Assembly: GCF_041080655.1 (NCBI RefSeq)
Contig: NZ_CP163525.1
Location: forward strand, 6,386,001 to 6,450,000
Length of the DNA: 64,000 bases
Direction: 5' to 3'
Source: Streptomyces sp. CG4
Lineage (GTDB): Bacteria; Actinomycetota; Actinomycetes; Streptomycetales; Streptomycetaceae
Shown here: one piece after another, positions 53,601 through 62,103 of the stretch
Position numbering within the stretch: the stretch's first letter is position 1
How the letters are laid out: the number at the start of each line of letters is the position of its first letter
Position numbers and translations under genes: made by a program
Notes under the pieces: generated by a model
Databases searched by the model: none
Seen by the model: the letters and a program-made list of their open reading frames with translations, nothing else
Told to the model about the DNA's origin: nothing

Positions 53601-55114
53601 TCGACGAGCAGCTCGCCAAGGCGCTGGACCGCAAGGTCTGGCTGCCGAGCGGCGGTTCGCTGGTGATCGACAAGACCGAGGCGATGGTCGTGATCGATGT
53701 CAACACCGGCAAGTTCACCGGCCAGGGCGGCAACCTCGAAGAGACCGTGACCAGGAACAACCTGGAGGCGGCCGAGGAGATCGTGCGTCAGCTGCGGCTG
53801 CGCGACCTGGGCGGCATCGTCGTCATCGACTTCATCGACATGGTCCTGGAGTCCAACCGCGACCTGGTGCTGCGCCGTCTGCTGGAGTGCCTGGGCCGTG
53901 ACCGTACGAAGCACCAGGTGGCCGAGGTGACCTCGCTGGGCCTGGTGCAGATGACCCGCAAGCGGGTGGGCCAGGGCCTGCTGGAGTCCTTCTCCGAGAC
54001 CTGCGTCCACTGCAACGGTCGCGGTGTCATCGTGCACATGGAGCAGCCGACGGCCGTCGGTGGCGGTGGTGGCGGCAAGCGCAAGAAGCGCGGCCGGGGC
54101 GGTGACGTGCACGAGCATGTGCACGAGGCCGCCGCCGTGGCCGTCGAGACGGGCGAGGCCGTCGAGCCCGAGGCGGAGACGGTTGCCGAGGTGGCCGCCG
54201 AGGTCGCCGCGCCGGCCGCCCTGCCCGCGCCCGAGTTCGCGCCGGACGAGGAGCTGTACAGCAGCGTCGCCGAGGCGGAGGCGGCGGCCACCCGTGGCCG
54301 TACCCGCCGTCGGGCGAGCCGCCGCGCCTCGGCTCCGGCGGGCGCGCCGAAGGCGGAGCGGGCTCCCAGGGCCGAGAAGGCCGAGAAGACCGCGAAGGAA
54401 GCCGAGAAGGCCGAGGCCGAGGCCGCGGTTGCGGCCGTCGCCATGGCCGAGCCGGCCGCCGAGGCGCCGAAGGAAGGGGCTGTCGTCCCGGCGGCCACCG
54501 CCGGGGAAGCGGTCGCCGAGGTGGCCGCGGTACCGCAGGCCGAGGCCGTCGAGGAGGCCGCGCCCAAGGGCCGTACGCGCCGTCGTGCGACCCGGAAGGT
54601 GTCGGCGCCGGCCGGTTCCCCCGCGGGAGCCGAGGCGACCGTGGTGACGGTGCCCGAGACCGCTCCCGCGGCCGAGGCACCGGTGGCACAGCCGGAGGCC
54701 GCGGCACCGGCTCCGGTCGCTCCGGTCGCTCCGGTCGAGGAGGCGCCCGCGGAGAGCGCCGCCCCGGCCCGCCCGCGCCGTCGTGCCGTGCGCCAGGTCG
54801 GCGCGCCGACCGTGTCCGAGGAGGCGGCCGTCATGGTCGTACCGTCGGCCGCGGCGGAGGAGACCCCGGTCGCCGCGGAGGCGGCCGAGGTGCCGGCCGA
54901 GGAGGCCGCTCCGGCGGCCAAGAAGGCGGCCCGCAAGACCGCCAAGAAGGCCACGGCGAAGAAGGCCGCCGCTAAGAAGACCACGGCCAAGAAGGCGGTG
55001 GCCAAGAAGACGGCCGCGAAGAAGACCACGGCCAAGAAGGCGGTCAAGACGGCTGCCGCGAAGTCGGCGGCGAAGAAGACCACCACGGTCTCCGCCACCG
55101 GCGACGAGGGCTGA
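50699..55114 (+). CDS. rne: Ribonuclease E/G
   Basis: The main mRNA-decay and rRNA-processing endonuclease. 1471 residues, long even for Streptomyces RNase E. The catalytic core (about residues 690-1110) has an S1 domain (GVLEDGVLVEHYVNKEQST, YLGKVQNVLPSMEAAFIDIG), metal-binding Asp in VVIDVNTGKFTG near 999 and FIDMVLE near 1044, and a zinc-link CVHCNGRG near 1102. Long disordered arms on both sides are Ala/Glu-rich with repeated RRRATRRASAPAG motifs (about six before, three after the core), plus RG-type basic islands. The C-terminus is a Lys-Ala tail resembling histone H1 (KKAVAKKTAAKKTTAKK). The catalytic core is central, with scaffolds at both ends, as in actinobacteria. Confidence 0.95.
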   Translation: MLEPTEPIEGSELNTPSDTLPPRRRRRASSRPAGPPAAAEAEASTEVTVPAIPAAESDNLVEAEAIEEIEEAEETTVEAVEEAAPAGRPRRRATRRASAPAGSPSAAEAVVPAASAAAETEQPAAVAEGGEAVVGEGAAPRRVRRRATRSVSAPTAAAAEAPTAAVAASDADEAPVTEETPVTEEPAEAASAARPRRRATRRASAPAASPAAAEAAGTTHPDTAASVTAAAAEAEKAQEQPAVEAPAVAVAEEAAPAARPRRRATRRASAPAGAPKAAESAAAETPAVAEPVAAQTPAVAAEAPAVVAPVAESGAAAEVSGDVEEATPRRTRRRATRRASAPAGASRAAEAATESAATEAAPAAEAEKSAEAGAGAHAPEVPVSTPAAEPATAAQEPQATEAQPAAEEAAPRRSRRRVVRPVFGFSEPAQQPAQGAETEAAEAEAPRRPRRPAVAVFQAPVFAEPKFQTPERAAAEAAAEAAEPEEPEEIAEERAEAGSRRRRRRKGAAAEETRAVEAAAEEAEQEAEESAEAAEDLAEGEEAEETEGAEGFEESGSRRRRRRGGRRRRRGDAAEGEGADAEELAAEQAEQDAEDTAEQEEEDAEEARDEAGGSSSSSRRRRRRRRRAGDTSADTEPDEGDPERTVVKVREPRKPSEPSDEVQSIKGSTRLEAKKQRRREGREQGRRRVPIITEAEFLARREAVERVMVVRQHGERTQIGVLEDGVLVEHYVNKEQSTSYVGNVYLGKVQNVLPSMEAAFIDIGKGRNAVLYAGEVNFEALGMANGPRRIESALKSGQSVLVQVTKDPIGHKGARLTSQVSLPGRYLVYVPEGSMTGISRKLPDTERARLKTILKKIVPEDAGVIVRTAAEGASEDELRRDVERLQAQWEDIQKKSKNGNAPTLLYGEPDMTVRVVRDIFNEDFSKVIVSGDDAWDTVHGYVSHVAPDLAERLSKWTSEVDVFATYRIDEQLAKALDRKVWLPSGGSLVIDKTEAMVVIDVNTGKFTGQGGNLEETVTRNNLEAAEEIVRQLRLRDLGGIVVIDFIDMVLESNRDLVLRRLLECLGRDRTKHQVAEVTSLGLVQMTRKRVGQGLLESFSETCVHCNGRGVIVHMEQPTAVGGGGGGKRKKRGRGGDVHEHVHEAAAVAVETGEAVEPEAETVAEVAAEVAAPAALPAPEFAPDEELYSSVAEAEAAATRGRTRRRASRRASAPAGAPKAERAPRAEKAEKTAKEAEKAEAEAAVAAVAMAEPAAEAPKEGAVVPAATAGEAVAEVAAVPQAEAVEEAAPKGRTRRRATRKVSAPAGSPAGAEATVVTVPETAPAAEAPVAQPEAAAPAPVAPVAPVEEAPAESAAPARPRRRAVRQVGAPTVSEEAAVMVVPSAAAEETPVAAEAAEVPAEEAAPAAKKAARKTAKKATAKKAAAKKTTAKKAVAKKTAAKKTTAKKAVKTAAAKSAAKKTTTVSATGDEG

Positions 55115-55123
55115 CGCCCACGG

Positions 55124-55157
55124 GTGCGCGGCCGGTCCCGAGTGACCGGCCGCACAC
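55124..55157 (+). terminator. Hairpin after rne
   Basis: GCGGCCGGTC (55128-55137) pairs perfectly with GACCGGCCGC (55144-55153), extended by 4 bp with one mismatch. Confidence 0.8.
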
Positions 55158-55171
55158 CCCCGGGGCCCGGT

Positions 55172-55200
55172 TTGACCCCCTCGGCCCGGCCCCGTAACCT
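55172..55200 (+). promoter_or_regulatory. Promoter of rplU-rpmA
   Basis: TTGACC (55172-55177) and TAACCT (55195-55200) are spaced exactly 17 bp, a near-consensus housekeeping (HrdB-type) promoter. The resulting leader of about 140 nt before rplU could hold a ribosomal-protein autoregulatory structure, which I could not fold by eye. Confidence 0.65.
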
Positions 55201-55346
55201 TGACCGTCGGCGTGTCACTGAGCGCGCCACATCCCCGTAAACCTATTCCTCCCGGACGCAAGGCGGGCCGGGAGAGGTCGCCCATGCGTCGTGGGGCGGC
55301 TGGCCTGCGGGGGTGCCGGTTCTGAACGAGCGAAAGAGAGATCCGC

Positions 55347-55667
55347 GTGTACGCCATCGTGCGCAGCGGTGGTCGCCAGCACAAGGTTGCTGTCGGCGAC
55401 ATCGTTGAGGTTGACAAGATTTCCACCGCCAAGGTTGGCGACACGGTCGAGCTCTCGACCCTGCTCGTTGTCGACGGCGACGCCGTGACCAGCGACCCGT
55501 GGGTGCTGGCCGGCATCAAGGTCCAGGCCGAGGTCGTGGACCACCACAAGGGCCAGAAGATCGACATTCTGCGCTACAAGAACAAGACCGGCTACCGCCG
55601 TCGGCAGGGCCACCGCCAGCAGTACACGGCGATCAAGGTCACGTCGATCCCCACGGCTGCGAAGTAA
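55347..55667 (+). CDS. rplU: 50S ribosomal protein L21
   Basis: A 106-residue large-subunit protein. Start MYAIVRSGGRQHKVAVGD and the C-terminal motif YKNKTGYRRRQGHRQQYTAIKVTSI match the family. GTG start after AGAGAGA. Cotranscribed with rpmA. Confidence 0.97.
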   Translation: MYAIVRSGGRQHKVAVGDIVEVDKISTAKVGDTVELSTLLVVDGDAVTSDPWVLAGIKVQAEVVDHHKGQKIDILRYKNKTGYRRRQGHRQQYTAIKVTSIPTAAK

Positions 55668-55681
55668 GGGACTGAGGAGAC

Positions 55682-55936
55682 ATGGCACACAAGAAGGGCG
55701 CATCGTCCACCCGGAACGGTCGCGACTCCAATGCCCAGCGGCTCGGCGTGAAGCGCTTCGGCGGTCAGGTCGTCAACGCGGGTGAGATCCTGGTCCGCCA
55801 GCGCGGCACCCACTTCCACCCCGGCGCCGGTGTCGGCCGTGGCGGCGACGACACGCTGTTCGCCCTGCAGGCCGGTGCGGTGGAGTTCGGTACGCACCGT
55901 GGCCGCAAGGTCGTGAACATCGTTCCGGTCGCCTGA
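55682..55936 (+). CDS. rpmA: 50S ribosomal protein L27
   Basis: An 84-residue protein near the peptidyl-transferase centre. The sequence MAHKKGASSTRNGRDSNAQR and GGQVVNAGEILVRQRGTHFHPG is typical. It has no Firmicute-type N-terminal extension. Follows rplU by 14 bp with GGAG. Confidence 0.97.
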   Translation: MAHKKGASSTRNGRDSNAQRLGVKRFGGQVVNAGEILVRQRGTHFHPGAGVGRGGDDTLFALQAGAVEFGTHRGRKVVNIVPVA

Positions 55937-55978
55937 TACCAGCCCCCTCAGGGCTCAGGCGCCGTAGAGCGTTTCGCG

Positions 55979-56020
55979 AGGCGGACCTCACTTCCCGGTC
56001 GGGAAGGCGGGTCCGCCTTT
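55979..56020 (+). terminator. Hairpin between rpmA and obgE
   Basis: AGGCGGACC (55979-55987) pairs with GGTCCGCCT (56010-56018); an inner CTTCCC/GGGAAG stem extends it, and TTT follows. Confidence 0.75.
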
Positions 56021-56091
56021 CGCGTGTTAAGAGAGAGGTGGCATCACTCAAGGATGGTGTCGCCCCCGTACATCTTTGGAGGCACAGAACC

Positions 56092-57540
56092 ATGACCACC
56101 TTCGTGGACCGCGTCGAACTGCATGTCGCCGCGGGTAACGGAGGTCACGGCTGTGCCTCCGTACACCGCGAGAAGTTCAAGCCGCTCGGCGGCCCGGACG
56201 GCGGCAACGGCGGGCGGGGCGGTGACGTCATCCTCACCGTCGACCAGTCGGTGACGACGCTGCTCGACTACCACCACTCGCCGCACCGCAAGGCCACCAA
56301 CGGCAAGCCCGGCGAGGGCGGCAACCGGTCGGGGAAGGACGGGCTGGACCTGGTCCTCCCCGTGCCGGACGGGACCGTCGTCCTCGACAAGGCGGGCAAC
56401 GTCCTCGCCGACCTGGTCGGCCACGGCACCTCGTACATCGCCGCGCAGGGCGGCCGCGGCGGCCTCGGCAACGCGGCGCTGGCCTCGGCCCGCCGCAAGG
56501 CGCCCGGCTTCGCGCTGCTCGGCGAGCCCGGTGACCTGCGGGACGTCGTCCTGGAGCTGAAGACCGTCGCGGATGTGGCGCTCGTCGGCTACCCGAGCGC
56601 CGGCAAGTCCTCGCTGATCTCGGTGCTGAGCGCGGCCAAGCCGAAGATCGCCGACTATCCCTTCACGACCCTGGTGCCGAACCTCGGTGTCGTGACGGCC
56701 GGTTCGACCGTCTACACCATCGCCGACGTGCCGGGTCTGATCCCGGGCGCCAGCCAGGGCAAGGGCCTGGGCCTGGAGTTCCTGCGGCATGTGGAGCGGT
56801 GCAGCGTGCTGGTGCACGTGCTGGACACCGCGACCCTGGAGTCCGAGCGCGACCCGCTCTCCGACCTCGACGTCATCGAGGAGGAGCTGCGGCAGTACGG
56901 CGGCCTCGACAACCGGCCCCGGATCGTCGTCCTGAACAAGGTCGACGTACCGGACGGCAAGGACCTCGCCGAGATGGTCCGCCCCGACCTGGAGGCCCGC
57001 GGCTACCGCGTCTTCGAGGTGTCGGCCGTCGCCCACATCGGGCTGCGCGAGCTGTCGTTCGCGCTCGGTGAGCTGGTCGCCAAGGCGCGCGCCGCGAAGC
57101 CGAAGGAGGAGGCGACCCGGATCGTCATCCGGCCCAAGGCCGTGGACGACGCGGGCTTCACCGTCACCCGCGAGGAGATCGGCGGCGAGCCGCTGTTCCG
57201 GGTGCGTGGCGAGAAGCCCGAGCGCTGGGTGCGCCAGACCGACTTCAACAACGACGAGGCCGTCGGCTACCTCGCCGACCGGCTCAACCGCCTCGGCGTG
57301 GAAGAGCAGCTGATGAAGGCGGGCGCCCGCAACGGCGACGGCGTCGCCATCGGCCCCGAGGACAACGCGGTCGTCTTCGACTGGGAGCCGACGGTCATGG
57401 CCGGCGCGGAGATGCTCGGCCGCCGTGGCGAGGACCACCGCTTCGACGCGGAGCGTCCCGCGGCCCAGCGCCGCCGGGACAAGCAGGCCGAACGGGACGA
57501 GGCGCTGCGCGAGTACGACGAGTTCGATCCGTTCGAGTGA
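56092..57540 (+). CDS. obgE: GTPase Obg
   Basis: A ribosome-assembly and growth-control GTPase, whose level affects aerial mycelium formation in Streptomyces. 482 residues. The Gly-rich Obg fold covers 1-158 (GGDGGNGGRGGDVILTVD). The G domain has P-loop GYPSAGKSSLISVLS, G3 DVPGLI and G4 NKVD. The C-terminal OCT domain (VTREEIGGEPLFRVRGEKPERW) is followed by an acidic tail. ATG 56092 follows TTTGGAGG; the frame upstream is not coding. Confidence 0.96.
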   Translation: MTTFVDRVELHVAAGNGGHGCASVHREKFKPLGGPDGGNGGRGGDVILTVDQSVTTLLDYHHSPHRKATNGKPGEGGNRSGKDGLDLVLPVPDGTVVLDKAGNVLADLVGHGTSYIAAQGGRGGLGNAALASARRKAPGFALLGEPGDLRDVVLELKTVADVALVGYPSAGKSSLISVLSAAKPKIADYPFTTLVPNLGVVTAGSTVYTIADVPGLIPGASQGKGLGLEFLRHVERCSVLVHVLDTATLESERDPLSDLDVIEEELRQYGGLDNRPRIVVLNKVDVPDGKDLAEMVRPDLEARGYRVFEVSAVAHIGLRELSFALGELVAKARAAKPKEEATRIVIRPKAVDDAGFTVTREEIGGEPLFRVRGEKPERWVRQTDFNNDEAVGYLADRLNRLGVEEQLMKAGARNGDGVAIGPEDNAVVFDWEPTVMAGAEMLGRRGEDHRFDAERPAAQRRRDKQAERDEALREYDEFDPFE

Positions 57541-57579
57541 AGTTCGGCGCGCTGTTGTGACCGCCCGCGGGCGGCTGTA

Positions 57580-57615
57580 TCGGGGACCTGAGGGCCACCA
57601 CCCCCAGGTCCCCGA
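57580..57615 (+). terminator. Hairpin after obgE
   Basis: TCGGGGACCTG (57580-57590) and CAGGTCCCCGA (57605-57615) form a perfect 11-bp stem, 40 bp after the stop. Confidence 0.8.
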
Positions 57616-57815
57616 CTCGTAGCCGATCTACCGTCAGACCCGTTGTGCCACGAGGGTTTTCGAGGATTTCTCTCGTGTCGTGACGGGTCTTCCGCGTCCT
57701 CCCGCGCTGTCTGCCATTTGTCATGCTCGCACCTGGTTTCGTTCGGTGCGCCGGCCCTGCGGCCATGGGAGTTTCCCCCTGTCCGCAGAGGCCACCGTGG
57801 CAAGGGAGTCAGCGC

Positions 57816-59363
57816 ATGACCGCACCATCGCCCGATCGCCGCCGCTTTCTGGCCGCCGGGGCCGCCGTGCTCGGCGCCGCGGCCTGTGCCCAGCCGTGGC
57901 TGCCGGGCACGGCCCGCGCCACCGGCCCGCCGCTGCCGGACAGCCCGTTCACTCTCGGCGTCACCTCCGGCGACCCGCTGCCCGACGGCATCGTGCTGTG
58001 GACCAGACTCGCACCCGACCCGCTGCACGGCGGTGGCATGCCCGACGCGGTCTGCCCCGTGGAGTGGGAACTCGCCGAGGACGAGCGGTTCCGCCGGACC
58101 GTCCGCCGGGGGATCGCCCAGGCCCGGCCCGAACTCGGCCACAGCGTCCATGTGGACGTGCGCGGGCTGCGCCCGGACCGCCCCTACTGGTACCGCTTCC
58201 GGGCCGGCGGGCAGCTCTCGCCCGCCGGCCGCACCCGCACCGCGCCGCACGCGCACCAGCGGGGCGGTGCGCTGCGCGTCGCCCTCGCCTCCTGCCAGAA
58301 CTGGCAGCACGGCTACTTCACGCCGTACGCCGACATGCTGGCCCAGGACCCCGACCTCGTGCTCTTCGTCGGCGACTACATCTACGAGACGGCGCCCACC
58401 TCGACGGCGGTACGGCGACACGAGGGCGCGGGCGAGCCGTACACCCTCGTCGAGTACCGCAACCGGTACGCCCAGTACCGCACCGACCCCGACCTCGCCG
58501 CCATGCACGCGAGCGCCCCCTGGGTGGTCACCTTCGACGACCACGAGGTCGACAACGACTGGGCCGGCGAGGTCCCGCAGGACCCGGACAAGCAGTCGCA
58601 CGACGCGTTCGTGGCCCGGCTGACGGCGGCCTTCCAGGCGTACTGGGAGCACATGCCGGTGCGCGCGAGCGCCGTCCCGCACGGCCCGCACATCCGGATG
58701 TACCGCCGGCTGGAGTTCGGCCGGCTGGCGCGGCTGAACGTCCTGGACACCCGGCAGTTCCGCACCGACCAGGCGACCACGCAGCAGGGCGCCGAGGCGC
58801 CGTCGATGACGATGCTGGGTGCCGGGCAGAAGCGGTGGCTGCTGGACGGGCTGCACGGCTCCCCGGCCCGCTGGAATCTGATCGCCTCTCAGATCATGAT
58901 GGCCGAGACCGATCTGCTGCCCGGCGACGGCAAGCTCTGGTCCTACGACTCCTGGGACGGCTACCAGGTCGAACGCAACGCCCTGCTGGCGGAGTTCGCC
59001 GGCATCCGCAATCCGGTCGTGCTCAGCGGCGACCGGCATCTGACGATGATCAGCGATCTCAAGGAGGACTTCGCCGACCCCGACGCGGGTGTCGTCGGCA
59101 CCGAGTTCGTCGGTACGTCCGTCTCCAGCAACGGCGACCAGGACGAGGCCGCCTTCCACGCCCAGTGGGACCCGCTGAAGGCGGACAACCCGCACTGGAA
59201 GATGATCGACTGCCACCGCGGCTACCACCTCTTCGACATCCGCCGCGACGGCATCGACGCACAGGTCCGCGTCGTCGACACCGTCGTCCGACCGCAGGCC
59301 ACGGCGCGCACGCCGGCCCGGCTGCGGGTGGAGTGCGACGAGCCCGGCGTTCAGGTGGTCTGA
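57816..59363 (+). CDS. phoD: Alkaline phosphatase D family protein (PhoD-like)
   Basis: A secreted metallo-phosphodiesterase/phosphatase of 515 residues. The Tat signal is RRRFLAAGAAVLGAAACA (about residues 7-30). The N-terminal beta domain (SPFTLGVTSGDPLPDGIVLWTRL) and the metallophosphatase domain follow, with metal ligands in CQNW, GDYIYE, FDDHEVDNDW and SGDRH. ATG 57816 has AGGGAG upstream and gives a complete Tat signal. Likely phosphate-regulated, but no clear PHO box was recognised. Confidence 0.93.
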   Translation: MTAPSPDRRRFLAAGAAVLGAAACAQPWLPGTARATGPPLPDSPFTLGVTSGDPLPDGIVLWTRLAPDPLHGGGMPDAVCPVEWELAEDERFRRTVRRGIAQARPELGHSVHVDVRGLRPDRPYWYRFRAGGQLSPAGRTRTAPHAHQRGGALRVALASCQNWQHGYFTPYADMLAQDPDLVLFVGDYIYETAPTSTAVRRHEGAGEPYTLVEYRNRYAQYRTDPDLAAMHASAPWVVTFDDHEVDNDWAGEVPQDPDKQSHDAFVARLTAAFQAYWEHMPVRASAVPHGPHIRMYRRLEFGRLARLNVLDTRQFRTDQATTQQGAEAPSMTMLGAGQKRWLLDGLHGSPARWNLIASQIMMAETDLLPGDGKLWSYDSWDGYQVERNALLAEFAGIRNPVVLSGDRHLTMISDLKEDFADPDAGVVGTEFVGTSVSSNGDQDEAAFHAQWDPLKADNPHWKMIDCHRGYHLFDIRRDGIDAQVRVVDTVVRPQATARTPARLRVECDEPGVQVV

Positions 59364-59389
59364 CGGCATGGTCTGACGGCAGCGACGGC

Positions 59390-60365
59390 GGGGCGGCGCA
59401 CGACCGGCCCCATCTGGTGCTCGTGCCGTACATCCGCGGCAAGGTCCCGCCGAAGGCCGATGCGGTGCTCGCCGCCGCCGTCGACGACTGGCCGGCTGGC
59501 CACCAGGTCAACATGTGGCTGGAGACGATGGAGCAGCTGGACCTGCTGCGCGTGCCCACCATGAAGCACGTCTTCATCGGCCACGGCGACAGTGACGAGC
59601 TCGCGAGCGTCAACCCGTACAGCAAGGTCTACGACGAGGTGCGGACCGCCAGTCGGGCCGGCCGTGACCGCCATGCCATCGCCGACGTCGGCGTCCGCGA
59701 CGACGACATCGTGGAGGTCGGCCGCCCGCAGCTCGCGCCCATCCAGGCCTGGCAGGGCGCGCCCGAAGCCGCTGACGGACACTGCCCGACCGTGCTGTAC
59801 GCGCCGACCTGGGAGGTCTGGGACGGCAACCCGGGCAACACCTCGATCGTTCTCGCCGGCGAGAACATCGTGCGGAAGCTGATCGCGGCCGACCCGCCGG
59901 TCCGCGTCCTGTACAAGCCGCACCCGTTCACCGGCACTGTCAGCAAGGAGGCCGGCGCCGCGCACCGGCGGATCACCGTGCTGGTCGAGAAGGCCGCCCC
60001 GAGCGCGCCGCCGATCCGCGCTTCACCGCCGACAAGGCCGCCCCAGGCCACGGCGGAGTCGGACCTGGCCCGGATCGAGGCCCGGATCGACGAACTGACC
60101 GGCAAGGGCGACGACAGCAAGGGCCACGAGGCCGAGGCCACCCGCGACAGCACCGGAGACGTGGCTCGGCACACGGAGATCGCCCAGCTGCGCGCCGAGT
60201 GGAACACCTCCTACTGGCACGCCTTTCCCTCGTACGAGCACCGCGTGATCACGGGCGCCGAGCCGCGTCTGTACGACTGCCTCGACGTCTCCGATGCGAT
60301 GGTCTCCGACGTATCCTCCGCATCCTCCTGCTGGACGCCGTACGCGACCAGGCCGCCGCCCGCTG
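59390..60365 (+). pseudogene. Decayed CDP-glycerol glycerophosphotransferase-type gene
   Basis: The frame gives the middle of a TagB/TagF-like glycerophosphotransferase: VPYIRGKVPPKADAV, VFIGHGDSDELASVNPYSK, ADVGVRDDDIVEVGRPQLAP, PTVLYAPTWEVWDGNPGN and RVLYKPHPFTGT. It has no proper start or N-terminal half. Around 60000-60050 the matching frame switches and returns, and the end (YDCLDVSDAMVSDVSS) breaks off into unrelated sequence. In relatives this place holds large wall-glycopolymer transferases associated with the spore-wall complex; here the gene is broken. Confidence 0.7.
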
Positions 60366-60390
60366 ACGGACGGCCGCAAGCGAGTGAGAG

Positions 60391-60418
60391 AGGGCCGGCC
60401 CACGGACCGGCCCTTTTT
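60391..60418 (+). terminator. Intrinsic terminator with T-tract
   Basis: AGGGCCGG (60391-60398) and CCGGCCCT (60407-60414) followed by TTTTT, a classical Rho-independent form and rare in this window. Confidence 0.85.
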
Positions 60419-60419
60419 C

Positions 60420-60807
60420 GTTCGCCTTACGTTCAGAATTGCTCCAGATCGCTCTTACCTGAAGCCACCAAGCGAAGGTGAGCAGCTCTTACCTCTTCTG
60501 AGCCCGACCACTCCCGGCCTGGTAGAGGGCACCTGCTTGCAAGGTAAGAAGGCGTAACGGGCTGCGATTAAGGTAAATCACGGGGAATGTCCCACGTAAA
60601 GGGCAAGTGTGACCGTCAGTCATGATCAACCAGTGCGCCCTCGCCACGCCCTCGCGCCGTACGCGCATCGTGAGCGCACGTGAGCGCACGGCCACGCACC
60701 GCCCGTCCGGAGGCTGGACCGGTGGGCACGGCACGATCCGCTTCGCGTAGATTGCCAAGGAGGCGACCGGCAACCGCGCGCGGGAACACGAGGGAACAGA
60801 GGGCAAG
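60420..60807. other. proB upstream region
   Basis: A 388-bp gap without a supported gene. Its first half (60420-60600) is AT-richer and holds four TTACCT-type elements. The rest leads to GTG 60808. Confidence 0.5.
60453..60578. promoter_or_regulatory. Cluster of TCTTACCT elements
   Basis: TCTTACCT occurs exactly at 60453-60460 and 60487-60494 and inverted at 60542-60549, with a degenerate inverted copy (ATTTACCT) at 60571-60578. Three exact 8-mers in under 100 bp of GC-rich DNA are unlikely by chance. It is a candidate regulator-binding array. Confidence 0.4.
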
Positions 60808-61935
60808 GTGGCAAGGGCTAGGCAGGCCGTGGGCGAGGCCCGCAGGATCGTCGTCAAGGTGGGCTCCTCGTCGCTGACCACCGCCGCCGGCGGCCTGGAC
60901 GCCGACCGCGTCGACGCGCTGGTCGACGTGCTGGCCAAGATCCGCAGCGGGGGAGAGCGGGAGATCGTCCTCGTCTCCTCCGGTGCCATCGCCGCCGGGC
61001 TCGCCCCGCTCGGGCTGCGCCGCCGCCCGAAGGACCTCGCCCGGCAGCAGGCCGCCGCCAGCGTCGGCCAGGGCCTGCTCGTCGCCCGCTACACCGCCTC
61101 CTTCGCCCGCTACGGCGTCCGCGTCGGCCAAGTCCTGCTCACCTCCGACGACATGAGCCGCCGCGCCCACCACCGCAACGCCTCCCGCACCCTCGACAAG
61201 CTCCTCGCCATGGGCGCCTTCCCGATCGTCAACGAGAACGACACGGTCGCCACCGACGAGATCCGCTTCGGCGACAACGACCGCCTCGCCGCCCTCGTCG
61301 CCCACCTCGTCCACGCCGACCTGCTCGTCCTCCTCTCCGACATCGACGGTGTCTACGACGGCGACCCCAGCAAGCCCGGCACCTCGCGGATAGCGGAAGT
61401 GAAGGGCCCCGAGGACCTCGCCGGCATCGAGATCGGCAGCGCGGGCAAAGCCGGCGTCGGCACCGGCGGCATGGTCACCAAGGTCGAGGCCGCCCGGATT
61501 GCGGCCGCCGCCGGCATCCCCGTGGTCCTCACCAGTGCCGTGCACGCGGCGGACGCGCTGAGCGGCGGCGACACCGGCACCTACTTCCACCCCACCGGCA
61601 AACGCTCCGCCGACCGCCTCCTGTGGCTGCAGCACGCCTCCACCCCGCAGGGCGCGCTGACCCTGGACGACGGCGCGGTGGACGCGGTCGTGAAGCGCCG
61701 CACCTCCCTGCTGCCCGCCGGAATCGCCGCCGTGGAGGGCGAGTTCAGCGCCGGCGACCCCGTCGAACTGCGCGACACGAGGGGCCGCGCGGTGGCCCGG
61801 GGGCTCGTCAACTTCGACGCCAAGGAGATCCCGCGGCTGATCGGACGTTCGACCCGCGAGCTGGCCCGCGAGCTGGGCCCGGCGTACGAACGCGAGGTCG
61901 TACACAGGGACGACCTGGTGCTCCTGCACCCGTGA
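60808..61935 (+). CDS. proB: Glutamate 5-kinase
   Basis: First step of proline synthesis: phosphorylates glutamate. 375 residues with the amino-acid-kinase domain (RIVVKVGSSSLTTAAGGLD; NENDTVATDEIRFGDNDRLAALVA; LLSDIDGVYDGDP) and a C-terminal PUA domain (about 285-370). GTG 60808 sits after GAGGGCAAG. proA lies downstream, separated by a small gene. Confidence 0.96.
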   Translation: MARARQAVGEARRIVVKVGSSSLTTAAGGLDADRVDALVDVLAKIRSGGEREIVLVSSGAIAAGLAPLGLRRRPKDLARQQAAASVGQGLLVARYTASFARYGVRVGQVLLTSDDMSRRAHHRNASRTLDKLLAMGAFPIVNENDTVATDEIRFGDNDRLAALVAHLVHADLLVLLSDIDGVYDGDPSKPGTSRIAEVKGPEDLAGIEIGSAGKAGVGTGGMVTKVEAARIAAAAGIPVVLTSAVHAADALSGGDTGTYFHPTGKRSADRLLWLQHASTPQGALTLDDGAVDAVVKRRTSLLPAGIAAVEGEFSAGDPVELRDTRGRAVARGLVNFDAKEIPRLIGRSTRELARELGPAYEREVVHRDDLVLLHP

Positions 61936-62103
61936 CACTCGCAAAACCGCTCGTAAAACGGGGCGTAAGGACCGCCCCCGGTGGGGGACGTTCCGTAAAA
62001 CCACCACGCGGAGGCCTAAGGCCTGCTCAACTTTGTGTCTGGGACATGTGAAGGAACACGTTCCGTCAAGGGGCCATGCGAGCCAAGCGTGAAGGAGGCC
62101 GTC

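Noticed and set aside
49679..55567. 1962-codon minus-strand open frame opposite rne
   Set aside because: Antisense shadow of the repetitive Ala/Glu/Arg-rich RNase E gene.
57616..57815. PHO box upstream of phoD
   Set aside because: No pair of GTTCACC-like direct repeats is visible; the nearest similar strings are too degenerate.
62051..62062. LexA-like palindrome GGAACACGTTCC
   Set aside because: Only a 2-nt centre; the actinobacterial SOS box needs GAAC-N4-GTTC spacing.
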